Assembly (NCBI GenBank): GCA_947444195.1
Contig: CANEZL010000008.1
Location: 62,001-126,000, forward strand
DNA length: 64,000 bases
Direction: 5' to 3'
Source: Methylobacteriaceae bacterium
GTDB lineage: Bacteria; Pseudomonadota; Alphaproteobacteria; Rhizobiales; Beijerinckiaceae
Shown: in pieces, positions 52,280-64,000 of the stretch
Numbering within the stretch: the first letter of the stretch is position 1
How the letters are laid out: every line of letters starts with the position of its first letter
Program-made: the position numbers and the translations under genes
The notes under the pieces: generated by a model
Database searches by the model: none
Told to the model about the DNA's origin: nothing
What the model saw: the letters and a program-made list of their open reading frames with translations, nothing else

Positions 52280-53677
52280 ATGCATCTGTTCAGGCACGGG
52301 ACGCCCACCCTGTTCCCGCACGCGCCGCGCGCCACCGCCGGCCGGGCGGACGCCGCGCCCCACGGGCGCTCGGAAGCGGGCGGTCCGGAGGTTTCCGCCT
52401 TCCGCCTGGACAACGGCCTCGACGTGATCGTGGTGCCCGACCACCGCGCCCCCGTGGTCACCCACATGATCTGGTACCGCAACGGCTCGGCCGACGACCC
52501 GCTCGGCCAGTCCGGCATCGCCCACTTCCTCGAGCACCTGATGTTCAAGGGCACCGAGCGGCATCCGGCGGGCGCTTTCTCCAAGGCGGTCTCGGGCCTC
52601 GGCGGCCAGGAGAACGCCTTCACCAGCTACGACTACACCGCCTATTTCCAGCGCGTCGCCCGCGACCATCTCGGCACGATGATGGATTTCGAGGCCGACC
52701 GGATGGCCGGGCTCGTCCTCGACGACGCCGTGGTGGCGCCCGAGCGCGACGTGGTGCTGGAGGAGCGTCGCATGCGGGTCGAGACCGACCCCTCGGCGCA
52801 GCTCTCGGAGGCGATGGCGGCCTCCCTCTTCGTCCACCACCCCTACGGCATCCCGATCATCGGCTGGATGCACGAGATCGAGGCGCTCAACCGCGACCAC
52901 GCGCTCGCCTACTACAAGCGCTTCTACACCCCCGAGAACGCGATCCTCGTGGTGGCCGGCGACGTGACGCCCGACACCGTGCGCCGCCTCGCCGAGGAGA
53001 CCTACGGCCGCGTGGCGCCGCAGGGCGCCCCGCCGCAGCGCCTGCGCCCGCGCGAGCCGGAGCCCCGGGCCCTGCGCCGCGTGGCGGTGGCCGACCCGAA
53101 GGTGGAGCAGCCGACCCTGCAGCGGCTCTACCTCACGCCCTCCTGCATCACCGCCCGCGACGGCGGCTGCCACGATCTCGAACTCCTGGCCGAGGTGCTC
53201 GGCGGCGGCTCGACCTCGTATCTCTACCGCAAGCTCGTGCTGGAGCAGGGCCTCGCGGTGAACGCGGGCGCCTGGTACATGGGCTCGGCGATCGACGACA
53301 CGCGCTTCTCGGTCTACGCCGTGCCCGCCGAGGGCGTCGGCCTGGAGCAGCTGGAGGACGCCGTCGACGCCGTCCTGCGGCGCGCCCCCGCCGAGGCGCT
53401 GGAGGCCGAGGCGATCGAGCGGGCCAAGACCCGGCTCGTGGCCGAGACGGTCTACTCCTCCGACAGCCAGTCCTCGCTCGCCCGCATCTACGGCTCGGCG
53501 CTCGCCATCGGCGAGACCGTCGAGGAGGTGCGGCGCTGGCCCACCGACATCGAGGCGGTGACGAAGCCGCGCCTCGCCGCGGCGGCCGAGCGCTGGCTGG
53601 CACCCGCCCGCTCGGTGACCGGCTACCTCACCAAAGCGAAGGACCACGACGCCCCGGTCGCGATCGCCGCCGAGTAA
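52280..53677 (+). CDS. M16 zinc peptidase (catalytic subunit)
   Basis: A protein of 465 residues with the inverted zinc motif HFLEHLMFKGT (HxxEH) and the distal Glu region EENAF-like GGQENAFTSYDYTAYF. It has an M16 processing-peptidase fold. It probably works with the next gene, which lacks the zinc motif, as an alpha/beta pair. The N-terminal 35 residues are not a clear signal peptide, so periplasmic location is uncertain; ATG 52280 has GGAG upstream. Confidence 0.92.
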   Translation: MHLFRHGTPTLFPHAPRATAGRADAAPHGRSEAGGPEVSAFRLDNGLDVIVVPDHRAPVVTHMIWYRNGSADDPLGQSGIAHFLEHLMFKGTERHPAGAFSKAVSGLGGQENAFTSYDYTAYFQRVARDHLGTMMDFEADRMAGLVLDDAVVAPERDVVLEERRMRVETDPSAQLSEAMAASLFVHHPYGIPIIGWMHEIEALNRDHALAYYKRFYTPENAILVVAGDVTPDTVRRLAEETYGRVAPQGAPPQRLRPREPEPRALRRVAVADPKVEQPTLQRLYLTPSCITARDGGCHDLELLAEVLGGGSTSYLYRKLVLEQGLAVNAGAWYMGSAIDDTRFSVYAVPAEGVGLEQLEDAVDAVLRRAPAEALEAEAIERAKTRLVAETVYSSDSQSSLARIYGSALAIGETVEEVRRWPTDIEAVTKPRLAAAAERWLAPARSVTGYLTKAKDHDAPVAIAAE

Positions 53678-53740
53678 GGCGACACGACGCGCACCGCACC
53701 GGCCCGACCGCGCGGCCGAAACGAGAACAACGAGGTTCCC

Positions 53741-55021
53741 ATGAACTTGGCCGAGACCGACATCCGCACCTCCTCGCCCGCCAAGGCCCTGCCGGTGGTG
53801 AGCACCCCCGGCGTCGAGGCGTGGCACGTGGAATCGCCGGTCGTGCCGATGATCGCGCTCGCCTTCACCTTCGAGGGCGGCGCGGCGCAGGACCCCGAGG
53901 GCAAGGCCGGCTGCGCGCAGATGCTCGCCCGGCTCCTCGACGAGGGTGCGGGCGACCTCACCTCCGACGCCTTCCAGGAGCGGCTCGCGGCGCGCGCCAT
54001 CGAGCTCTCCTTCCACGCCGGCCCCGACGCCATCGGCGGCTCGCTGAAGATGCTGGTGAAGCACGCCGACGAGGCGATCGACCTCCTCGCCCTCGCGCTG
54101 GCCAAGCCCCGCTTCGATCAGGACGCGATCGAGCGGGTGCGGGCGCAGGTGATCGCGGGCCTGCGCTACCAGCAGAACGACCCGGGCGTGATGGCCTCGC
54201 GGCGCTTCTTCCGGGAGGGCTTCGCCGGGCACGCCTACGGCCGGCCCTCCTCCGGCACCATCGAGAGCGTCGCGGCCATCACCCGCGCGGATCTGGTGGC
54301 CATGCATGCCCGCATCGTCGGGCGCGGCCGGGTGAAGGTCGCCGCGGTCGGCGCGATCGGCGCCGCCCAGCTCGCGGAGAGCCTCAACCGCGCCTTCGGC
54401 GCCCTGCCGGAGGCCGGCGCCCTCGAGGCGGTGCCGCGCACCACCGTGCAGGAACTCGGCCGCCGGGTGCTCGTCGATCTCGACGTGCCCCAGTCGGTGA
54501 TCCGCTTCGGCCTCGCGGGCGTGGCCTGGCGCGATCCGGACTTCATCCCGGCCTACGTGCTCAACCACATCCTCGGCGGCGGCGCCTTCACCTCGCGCCT
54601 GTTCCAGGAGGTGCGCGAGAAGCGCGGCCTCGCCTACACGGTGGGCACCTCCCTCGTCAGCCACCGGGCGACCGCGATGATCTGGGGCTACACCGCCACC
54701 AAGAACGAGCGCGTCGGCGAGGCGCTGAGCGTGATCTCCGACGAGATCGGCCGCCTCGTAGCGGACGGCCCCTCGGACGAGGAGCTGCAGAAGGCCAAGG
54801 ACTACCTCACCGGCTCCTACGCGCTCGGCTTCGACACCTCGACCAAGATCGCGCACCAGCTCGTGCAGATCGCCTTCGAGGATCTCGGCATGGACTACAT
54901 CGCCCGCCGCAACGACATGGTGGCCGGCGTGACCCAGGCCGACATCCGGCGCGCCGCCGCCCGCACCTTCGCGGACGGCCGCATGCTGGTCGTGGCGGCC
55001 GGCAGGCCCACCGACTTCTGA
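53741..55021 (+). CDS. M16 peptidase-like partner without zinc site
   Basis: A protein of 426 residues. At the place of HxxEH it reads [14 protein letters not shown], so the zinc ligands are absent. It keeps the R/Y substrate-binding motif of the family ([23 protein letters not shown]). Such non-catalytic partners pair with an active M16 subunit, here the preceding gene 63 bases upstream. Confidence 0.92.
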   Translation: MNLAETDIRTSSPAKALPVVSTPGVEAWHVESPVVPMIALAFTFEGGAAQDPEGKAGCAQMLARLLDEGAGDLTSDAFQERLAARAIELSFHAGPDAIGGSLKMLVKHADEAIDLLALALAKPRFDQDAIERVRAQVIAGLRYQQNDPGVMASRRFFREGFAGHAYGRPSSGTIESVAAITRADLVAMHARIVGRGRVKVAAVGAIGAAQLAESLNRAFGALPEAGALEAVPRTTVQELGRRVLVDLDVPQSVIRFGLAGVAWRDPDFIPAYVLNHILGGGAFTSRLFQEVREKRGLAYTVGTSLVSHRATAMIWGYTATKNERVGEALSVISDEIGRLVADGPSDEELQKAKDYLTGSYALGFDTSTKIAHQLVQIAFEDLGMDYIARRNDMVAGVTQADIRRAAARTFADGRMLVVAAGRPTDF

Positions 55022-55046
55022 CACCGCTCCGCTTCCGGTTTCTCAT

Positions 55047-55073
55047 CCCCTCTCTCCGCTCGCGGGGAGAGGG
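55047..55073. repeat. Short palindromic repeat, CTCTCC type
   Basis: CCCCTCTCTCCGCTCGCGGG followed by GAGAGGG, a short hairpin with a GCTC loop, directly after the M16 partner gene. Same core as the repeats at 57062 and 57226. Confidence 0.5.
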
Positions 55074-55148
55074 CTTTGCCGATCCTGGCGTCGGCGCGGC
55101 AAGCCCGCAGGCGGGGACCGGGTTTCGCGCGATCTCCTAGGCGTGCCC

Positions 55149-56072
55149 ATGCAGCTCACCGGCATCCACCATCTCACCGCGATCACCGCGCGGGCGCCCG
55201 AGAACTTCGCCTTCTACACCCGCACCCTCGGGATGCGGCTCGTGAAGAAGACGGTGAACCAGGACGACGTCTCGGCCTATCACCTGTTCTACGCCGACGG
55301 CCTCGCGGCACCCGGCAGCGACCTCACCTTCTTCGACTGGCCGGCCCCGCCCGAGCGGCGCGGCAGCGGCAGCATCGTGCGCACCCATCTGCGCGTGCCC
55401 CTCGGCACGATCGGATGGTGGCGCGAGCACCTCGCCCGCGAAGGCGTCGCCCATGCCGAGCCGACCGAGCGGGACGGCCGCCGGACCCTCGATCTCGAGG
55501 ATGGCGAGGGCCAGCGCCTCGCGCTCGTGGAGGATGAGGGCGCGGGCAACCCCTGGGCGGAGAGCCCCGTCCCGGCCGCGCGGCAGATCCTCGGCCTGGG
55601 GCCGATCCGGCTCGCGGTGCCGGTGCCTGAGCGAACCGAGGCGGTGCTGACGGATCTCCTCGGCCTGCGCCATGTCCGCAGCTTCGACCTGCCGGAGGGG
55701 CCGGTGCGCGTCTTCGCGATGGGAGCGGGCGGGGCGGGGGCCGAGCTTCAGATCCTGCACGATCCCGGCGCGCCCGCGCGGCAGGGGGCGGGGGCCGTGC
55801 ACCACGTCGCCTTCCGTATCCCCGACGCGGACTACGCAGGCTGGACCGAGCGCCTGCGGAGCCGTCGCATGCCCGCGAGCGGGCCGGTGGACCGCTACTA
55901 CTTCCGCAGCCTCTATTTCCGCGAGCCGAACGGCATCCTGTTCGAGATCGCCACCGACGGGCCCGGCTTCACCGCCGACGAGCCCCTGGAGGCGCTGGGC
56001 CAGCGCCTCGCCCTGCCGCCCTTCCTGGAGCCGCGGCGGGCCGAGATCGAGGCCGGCCTCAAGCCCCTGTGA
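55149..56072 (+). CDS. Ring-cleaving dioxygenase-like glyoxalase-fold protein
   Basis: A protein of 307 residues with two vicinal-oxygen-chelate domains. The first begins [20 protein letters not shown] (first metal His), the second has [11 protein letters not shown], and [15 protein letters not shown] gives the Glu. This is the MhqO/LinE-like subgroup that cleaves hydroquinones or acts in detoxification; the substrate is unknown. ATG 55149 is chosen over GTG 55143. Confidence 0.88.
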   Translation: MQLTGIHHLTAITARAPENFAFYTRTLGMRLVKKTVNQDDVSAYHLFYADGLAAPGSDLTFFDWPAPPERRGSGSIVRTHLRVPLGTIGWWREHLAREGVAHAEPTERDGRRTLDLEDGEGQRLALVEDEGAGNPWAESPVPAARQILGLGPIRLAVPVPERTEAVLTDLLGLRHVRSFDLPEGPVRVFAMGAGGAGAELQILHDPGAPARQGAGAVHHVAFRIPDADYAGWTERLRSRRMPASGPVDRYYFRSLYFREPNGILFEIATDGPGFTADEPLEALGQRLALPPFLEPRRAEIEAGLKPL

Positions 56073-56221
56073 GCGGGCGGTTGCTTCTTAAGAATTCAGA
56101 GCGATTCCAGTGAGAAGAGCCGAGAAACGGCCGCACGGCTGTCATGCCTTGACGGCGATGCAGCAGATGCGAGAAGAGCCGCCGCAGCGGCGTTCGTAGG
56201 GATTCGAGGACCGAGCCGGAG

Positions 56222-56995
56222 ATGAGCAAGTTCTACGAGGAGCGGGTGCTGTCGGTGCACCACTGGACGGATACCCTCTTCTCGTTCCGCACGACGCGGG
56301 ACCCCGCCTTCCGCTTCCGCAACGGCGAGTTCACGATGATCGGCCTCGAGGTCGAGGGTCGGCCGCTCCTGCGCGCCTACTCGGTGGTCTCGGCCAATTA
56401 CGAGGAGGAGCTGGAGTTCTTCTCGATCAAGGTGGCGGACGGGCCGCTGACGAGCAAGCTGCAGCATCTCAAGGTCGGCGATCCGATCATCGTCGGCAAG
56501 AAGCCCACCGGCACGCTGGTGCTCGACAACCTGCTGCCGGGCCGCCACCTCTACCTGCTCGGCACCGGCACGGGGCTCGCCCCCTTCCTGTCGATCATCA
56601 AGGACCCGGAGACCTACGAGCGCTTCGAGAAGGTGGTGCTCGTCCACGGCTGCCGTCAGGTGCAGGAACTCGCCTACGGCGAGACCATCACCGAGACGCT
56701 GCCCAACCACGAGTTCCTGGGCGAGGTCATCTCGAGCCAGCTGATCTACTACCCCACCGTCACCCGCGAGCCCTTCCGCAACAGCGGGCGCATCACCGAC
56801 CTGATGACCTCGGGCAAGCTCTTCGCCGATATCGGCCTGCCGCCGATGAACCGGGACGACGACCGCTTCATGCTCTGCGGCTCCCCGGAGATGATCCGCG
56901 ACACCCGCCAGCTCCTGGCCGAAGGTGGCTACGAGGAGGGCAACCACGGCGAGGCCGGCCACTTCGTCATCGAGAAGGCCTTCGTCGAGAAGTAG
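56222..56995 (+). CDS. fpr: Ferredoxin-NADP reductase
   Basis: A protein of 257 residues of the bacterial FPR family: FAD-binding RAYSVVSANY with GPLTSKLQHLKVGD, NADP-binding LLGTGTGLAPFLSII and VLVHGCR, and a C-terminus VIEKAFVEK (Rhodobacter-type tail). It transfers electrons between NADPH and ferredoxin or flavodoxin. The upstream 150 bases contain GAGAAGAGCCG twice (about 56114 and 56171), a possible regulatory repeat. Confidence 0.93.
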   Translation: MSKFYEERVLSVHHWTDTLFSFRTTRDPAFRFRNGEFTMIGLEVEGRPLLRAYSVVSANYEEELEFFSIKVADGPLTSKLQHLKVGDPIIVGKKPTGTLVLDNLLPGRHLYLLGTGTGLAPFLSIIKDPETYERFEKVVLVHGCRQVQELAYGETITETLPNHEFLGEVISSQLIYYPTVTREPFRNSGRITDLMTSGKLFADIGLPPMNRDDDRFMLCGSPEMIRDTRQLLAEGGYEEGNHGEAGHFVIEKAFVEK

Positions 56996-57061
56996 GCTCG
57001 GATCCGGACGGGGCGCCGAGGTTCCGCTGCGGGATCCGGCTGGACGCTTCGCTGCCGCGCG

Positions 57062-57250
57062 TCCCCTGGCCCCGCTTGCGGGGAGAGGGTCGCGACGACC
57101 TCGTCGCCGGCGCGACGAGGCGGCAGCCGACGGTGAGGGGGCTTGAACGGAAGAGTCTCGTCCTGAGCCGCCCCCTCACCCTCGCCTGCCGGCTCCCCTC
57201 AGGCCCCGGCAAGGGGGCATGAAGGCCTCTCCCCGCGAGCGGGGCGAGGG
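57062..57250. repeat. Cluster of palindromic repeats after fpr
   Basis: The 303-base gap between fpr and the kinase holds three dyads and no gene: CCCCGCTTGCGGGG (about 57069-57083), CCTCGTCGC-CGGC-GCGACGAGG (57099-57120, perfect 9-base arms), and CCTCTCCCCGCGAGCGGGGC (57226-57245). Their cores match those at 41347 and 55047, so this is a BIME-like cluster of a dispersed repeat. Confidence 0.65.
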
Positions 57251-57298
57251 GATGCATGGGCCACGGCAGCGAGCCGCTGGAGACGGCCTGCAACCCCA

Positions 57299-60220
<2,922 letters not shown>

Positions 60221-60318
60221 GAGGGTCTTCGCAAGGGGATCGGGGCGCGCGGAGAGATAGACCGGCCGCGGACAGAATCGACTCCGCCCGCAGCGATCGG
60301 CGCCGGAATCGCGCGCCG

Positions 60319-61518
60319 TCAGGTCTCCACGAGGCCGGTGCTGGCGCCGGAGGTCTCCGCGCGGCCGTGGGGCAGGGCGAGGTACTCGGAGGAGCGCATC
60401 TCGATCAGGCGCGAGACCGTGCGGTCGAACTCGAAGGCCTCGCGGCCCTCGCGGGCGGTGTAGAGGTCCGGCGCCTCGGCGGCGGCCGAGGCCACGAGCT
60501 TCACCTGCGCGTCGTAGAGGGTGTCGATCAGGGTGATGAAGCGCTTGGCCTCGTTGCGCTGGGCCTCGCCCATCACGGGGATCCCGGCGACGATCAGCGT
60601 GTGGAAACGGCGCGCCAGCGCCATGTAGTCGGAGGCGCCGAGGGGCTGCGCGCAGAGGTCGGCGAAACTGAAGCGGGCGACGCCCGCCGCCTCCTCGGGC
60701 ACCGAGACGTCGCGGCCCTGCACCCGCACCGTGGCGGGCTGACCCCGGTCGCGGCCGGTGAGGTTGCGGAAGGCGGCATCGAGGGCCGCCGCCGCCGCGG
60801 CATCGGCGGGCACGTGGAAGACCGGCGCGCCGCCGAGCTTCTCCAGCCGGAAATCCGTGCGCGAATCGAGGCGCATCACGGAGACCCGCTCCCTCAGCTC
60901 GTCGATGAAGGGGAGGAAGAGGGCGCGGTTCAGGCCGCCCTCGTAGAGCCGGTCCGGCTCGACGTTCGAGGTCGCCACCACGGTGACGCCGCGGGAGAAC
61001 AGCGCCTTGAACAGGCGGCCGAGGATCATCGCGTCGGCGATGTCGGTGACGGTGAACTCGTCGAAGCAGAGGAGCCGCGCCTCGCCCGCCAGCGCGTCGG
61101 CCACGGGGCCGATCGGGTCGTCGCCCTTCACCTCGCCGCGCTTGAGCGCCTGCCGGTAGGCGTGGATGCGCTCGTGCGCGTCGGCGAGGAAGCCGTGGAA
61201 ATGCACCCGCCGCTTCGTGCCCGGAGCCGCCTCGTGGAACAGGTCCATGAGCATGGTCTTGCCGCGGCCCACCGAGCCCCAGAGATAGAGGCCCTTCGGG
61301 GGCGGCCCCTGCTCCTTGCGGCCGAACAGCCAGCCCAGCGCGCTGCCCTTGCTCGCCCGCTGGCGGCGCTGCAGCGCCTGGAGCAGACCGTCCAGCGCCT
61401 GCACCACCGCGACCTGGGCCGGGTCCCGCTCGATCGCGCCGGAGGCGACCAGGGCGTCGTAGCGCGCCTGGACCGGCCCGGAGACGGCGGAACTCGAGGG
61501 TTGGGGACTCACTGTCAC
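60319..61518 (-). CDS. zapE: ZapE (AFG1-like) cell-division ATPase
   Basis: A protein of 399 residues with Walker A GSVGRGKT at residues 81-88, [15 protein letters not shown], Walker [19 protein letters not shown], and [16 protein letters not shown]. ZapE/AFG1 ATPases affect Z-ring stability and membrane-protein quality control. It lies 98 bases upstream of the kinase in the same direction. ATG 61518 matches family length. Confidence 0.93.
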   Translation of the reverse strand: MTVSPQPSSSAVSGPVQARYDALVASGAIERDPAQVAVVQALDGLLQALQRRQRASKGSALGWLFGRKEQGPPPKGLYLWGSVGRGKTMLMDLFHEAAPGTKRRVHFHGFLADAHERIHAYRQALKRGEVKGDDPIGPVADALAGEARLLCFDEFTVTDIADAMILGRLFKALFSRGVTVVATSNVEPDRLYEGGLNRALFLPFIDELRERVSVMRLDSRTDFRLEKLGGAPVFHVPADAAAAAALDAAFRNLTGRDRGQPATVRVQGRDVSVPEEAAGVARFSFADLCAQPLGASDYMALARRFHTLIVAGIPVMGEAQRNEAKRFITLIDTLYDAQVKLVASAAAEAPDLYTAREGREAFEFDRTVSRLIEMRSSEYLALPHGRAETSGASTGLVET

Positions 61519-61787
61519 GGTTGCTCACTCCAGGCCGCGCATCCCGCGGCCGCGGCTTGCGGTCCGCCGCGGGGTCTGCCGCGCCGCCCCGGCGGGATCA
61601 ACCGGGCGCGGGCGCGCGCGGCTGACAGAACCGCGAGGCCGGAACCGGCGGCACGGGGGTCCGGATCCGGACCGCGGCATTTTCGCTGCATTGCACAACC
61701 CGGGCGGCGGTGTCACATTGGGCGGGCCTCGGGAGGGGACGTCCGGATCCTTCGCGCCATCGGCGCGTCGCAGACCGGAGACCCGAT

Positions 61788-62378
61788 ATGGCAGCGCCAT
61801 CCTTCACTCCGCCGGGCCACAGCGTCCGGCGTCTCTGGCCGAGCGACCGTCCGGCCATCCAGGACTATTTCCTGCGTCTCGATCCGGAGACGCGGGCCAA
61901 CCGCTTCATGGGCCCGGTCGGCGAGGCCGGCGTCCTCGCCTACGCCACCCGCGTCACCGCGGGGGAGGGGGTCGTGTTCGGCGCCTTCGTCGAGGGCACC
62001 CTGCGCGGACTCGGCGAGTTGCGCCCGGCGGGCGCCCACGTCTTCGGCCTCGGCGCCGTGGCCGAGGCGGCCTTCGCCGTGGAGCGGGAGTTCCGCCGCC
62101 GCGGCATCGGCACCGCCCTGTTCGCCCGCATCGCCCGCGCGGCGCGCAACCGCGGCGTGGCGAGCCTGCACGTGCGCTGCCTCGCCGGAAACCAGCCGAT
62201 GATCCGGCTCGCGGCCAAGCTCGGGGCTGACCTGCACACGGACGCCCACCAGGCGGAGGGCGACGTGGCCCTCGCGCAGCCGACGCCGTTCTCCCTCTGG
62301 TACGAGACCATCGCCGAGGCCTACGACTTCACCCTCTCCGTGGTGCAGCCACCGGTGCGGACGGAGGAGGCCGCCTGA
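61788..62378 (+). CDS. GNAT-family acetyltransferase
   Basis: A protein of 196 residues with the GNAT fold: FLRLDPETRANRFMG (a typical N-terminal box), EAAFAVEREFRRRGIGTALFARI (acetyl-CoA-binding R/QxxGxG/A), and VRCLAGNQPMIRLAAKLG. Substrate unknown. ATG 61788 follows GGAG. It converges with comF over a 9-base gap. Confidence 0.88.
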   Translation: MAAPSFTPPGHSVRRLWPSDRPAIQDYFLRLDPETRANRFMGPVGEAGVLAYATRVTAGEGVVFGAFVEGTLRGLGELRPAGAHVFGLGAVAEAAFAVEREFRRRGIGTALFARIARAARNRGVASLHVRCLAGNQPMIRLAAKLGADLHTDAHQAEGDVALAQPTPFSLWYETIAEAYDFTLSVVQPPVRTEEAA

Positions 62379-62387
62379 GGCGCGGAG

Positions 62388-63137
62388 CTACCCGAGTGGA
62401 TCGCCGACCAGGGCGAAGGTGAGCAGATCGACGGAGGCCGCCCCGCCCCGGATCAGCGCGCGGGCGGCGGCGTTGCCGGTGGCGCCGGTGGTGGCGACGT
62501 CGTCCACGAGGAGCACCCGCCGACCGGCGAGGCGGGCGCGGGCCGCCGGGGGCACCCGGAAGGCGCCCTGCAGGTTCTCGGCGCGGCCGGCGCGGGACAG
62601 GCCCACCTGCGAGCGCGTCGCCTTCACGCGGGCGAGGAGCCGCGGCTCGAAGGGCAGGCCGGCGCCGCGGGCGATCGGACGGGCGAGGAGGGCCGCTTGG
62701 TTGAAGCGGCGGCGCCACAGGCGCCAGCGGTGCAGCGGCACGGGCACCACGCAATCGGCCTCGGCCAGGAGCTCGCGCCCGCTCGCGGCCATCATGCGGG
62801 CCATCGCCCCGGCGAGGTCCTGGCGGTCCTCGTATTTCAGCCGGTGGACGAGGCCGCGGGCCACCGCGTCGTAGAGGGCGACCGCGCGGCCGCGGGCGAA
62901 GGCCGGCGGATCGGCGATGGCGCGGGGCGAGAGCAGGGGCGTGCCGCCGAGATCGAGCGCGAAGGGCGTGCCGTAGCGCGGGCAGACCGGCGGCGCGATC
63001 AGGCGCAGGCTCGACCAGCAGCGGGGGCAGAGGGCACCGGGATCCTGGGTCGCGCCGCCGCAGCCGGCGCAGCTCGGCGGATAGACGAGCCCCAGGGCGC
63101 CGCGGGCGAGGCCGCGCAGGAGGGCCTGCGGCCTCAC
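62388..63137 (-). CDS. comF: ComF-family phosphoribosyltransferase-like protein
   Basis: A protein of 249 residues with an N-terminal four-Cys zinc finger (CAGCG and CPRCW), a central VVPVPLHRWRLWRRRFNQA, and the PRTase motif VLLVDDVATTGAT. ComF proteins aid DNA uptake in competent species; elsewhere they are of unknown role. The GTG at 63137 overlaps the caspase-like stop as GTGA. Confidence 0.9.
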   Translation of the reverse strand: MRPQALLRGLARGALGLVYPPSCAGCGGATQDPGALCPRCWSSLRLIAPPVCPRYGTPFALDLGGTPLLSPRAIADPPAFARGRAVALYDAVARGLVHRLKYEDRQDLAGAMARMMAASGRELLAEADCVVPVPLHRWRLWRRRFNQAALLARPIARGAGLPFEPRLLARVKATRSQVGLSRAGRAENLQGAFRVPPAARARLAGRRVLLVDDVATTGATGNAAARALIRGGAASVDLLTFALVGDPLG

Positions 63138-64000
63138 GGGGCGGGGTGGAAGACGTAGTCGGCGCCCCCGAGCGAGCCGTAGATCGCCGGCTCCTGGGCG
63201 CGGCCGGTGCGGGCGAGGACGTCGTCGCGCACGAGGCCGAACAGCTTGCGGATCTCGGTGCCCGGCACCGCCAGATGCTTCACCAGGGACGTCATGAAGG
63301 GGCTGTTGCCCGCGCCCTCCGCACCGTCCGAGGCGGTCTGGCCAGCCTTGGCCGCGAAGGCCACGAGCTGGCTGCCCTCGGGCTCGATCCGGGCGAGGCC
63401 CCGCCCGATCGCGCGGGTGGCCGCGGTGCGCTTCATCGCGGCGGCGAAGGGGTTGTCGCGGCAGGCATCGAGGATGACGAGCTGCAGCTTGCGCGCGCCC
63501 TCGACGCTGGCGAGGACCTGATCGAGGGGCACCGCCTCGAAGGGCACGTCGCGGTCGCTCTTCAGCCGGGCGTCCACGGGCACGAGGTAGTTCACGCCGC
63601 CCATCTCCAGGTCGTGGCCGGCATAGTAGACCACCGCCCAGTCGGCATCGGCGGCCTCGGCCGCGAAGGCGCGCAGGGCCTGCCGCATCCCCTCGGAGCC
63701 GAGATTCTCGCGCAGGGTCACCGTGCGGAAGCCCAGCCCGCGCAGGGCCTCGGCCAGGGCCGCGGCGTCGCGCCCAGGGTTGGTCAGGGGCGCCACGGTG
63801 CCGTAGGCGCCGTTGCCGACGAGCAGGGCGACGCGCCGCTCCGGCAGGGCGGCTGCGAGCGCGGGCGGTGCCGCCGGCCCGGAGGCGGCCTTGGGCGGGG
63901 CCTGGATCGCGGGGGGCGCCAACCGCGGCTCGGCGCGCGCGGCCGGGGCCGGCTCGGCCGGGGCGCGGGGCGGGGCCTGCGCGCAGTCGAGGTAGCGCCG
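63134..64000 (-). CDS. Caspase-family (C14) peptidase, 5' end outside window
   Basis: The frame is open to base 64000, so the N-terminus (probably with a signal peptide and Ala/Pro-rich linker) is missing. The visible p20-like domain contains RVALLVGNGAYGTVAPLTN, the catalytic His in VVYYAGHDLEMGG, and the catalytic Cys in VILDACRDNPF. Bacterial caspase homologues (metacaspase/paracaspase-like) of this type are often secreted or membrane-bound; substrates are unknown. It is coupled to comF. Confidence 0.88.
   Translation of the reverse strand, partial: RRYLDCAQAPPRAPAEPAPAARAEPRLAPPAIQAPPKAASGPAAPPALAAALPERRVALLVGNGAYGTVAPLTNPGRDAAALAEALRGLGFRTVTLRENLGSEGMRQALRAFAAEAADADWAVVYYAGHDLEMGGVNYLVPVDARLKSDRDVPFEAVPLDQVLASVEGARKLQLVILDACRDNPFAAAMKRTAATRAIGRGLARIEPEGSQLVAFAAKAGQTASDGAEGAGNSPFMTSLVKHLAVPGTEIRKLFGLVRDDVLARTGRAQEPAIYGSLGGADYVFHPAP

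Overview
The window is high-GC alphaproteobacterial DNA with two unlike halves. The right part (about 36.8-64 kb) reads as an ordinary chromosome. Its gene content (ileS-lspA-M16 peptidase pair, ferredoxin-NADP reductase, hopanoid/ceramide-type glycosyltransferase, ZapE, ComF, GCG_CRPN-type small protein, short nested palindromic repeats) suggests a Methylobacterium-like member of the Hyphomicrobiales. The genus is an inference from gene style, not proven here.

The left part (1 to about 36.78 kb) is the right end of an integrative and conjugative element (ICE) that continues beyond base 1. It resembles the Mesorhizobium symbiosis ICE family (ICEMlSymR7A type). From left to right it holds: a P-type mating-pair operon, all transcribed leftward (traG, a CopG-like gene, then trbB-C-D-E-J-K-L-F-G-I, trbI cut by the window edge); a VirD2/MOBP-type relaxase; a probable oriT; a lytic transglycosylase, the TraF protease, a DUF2840 protein, a ribbon-helix-helix protein and ParA; an iteron array; a plasmid-type RepA; an AlpA/RdfS-like regulator; an FseA-like activator encoded in two overlapping frames joined by a probable +1 frameshift; and an XRE regulator. 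Next comes a block typical of these ICEs (DUF736, small membrane and small soluble proteins, DUF2493, Toprim/DUF7146, ParB-like, DUF932). Several of its genes have matching structured upstream elements.

At 28.2-34.7 kb lies lower-GC cargo that looks like a defence island: two DNA methyltransferases of different families, a small protein, two linked unknown proteins, and a divergent phospholipase-D-fold nuclease. The element ends with a second AlpA-like gene overlapping a tyrosine integrase, followed by the last 44 bases of a tRNA-Leu gene (attR). The intact tRNA must lie to the left, outside the window.

How the parts would work together (inference): the XRE protein and the frameshift-gated FseA activator set when excision occurs; integrase plus an AlpA-type factor excise the element at the tRNA-Leu site; RepA on the iterons and ParA/RHH hold the excised circle; the relaxase nicks oriT and TraG passes the DNA to the Trb channel. 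With the predicted nick orientation, the partition/replication genes and the ParB-DUF932 block enter the recipient first and the transfer genes last.

On the chromosome the most unusual item is ileS. Its editing-domain region has a block of about 390 bases near 55% GC inside a gene that is otherwise about 70% GC, which suggests gene conversion or transfer of one domain. A caspase-like protein gene is cut by the right edge.
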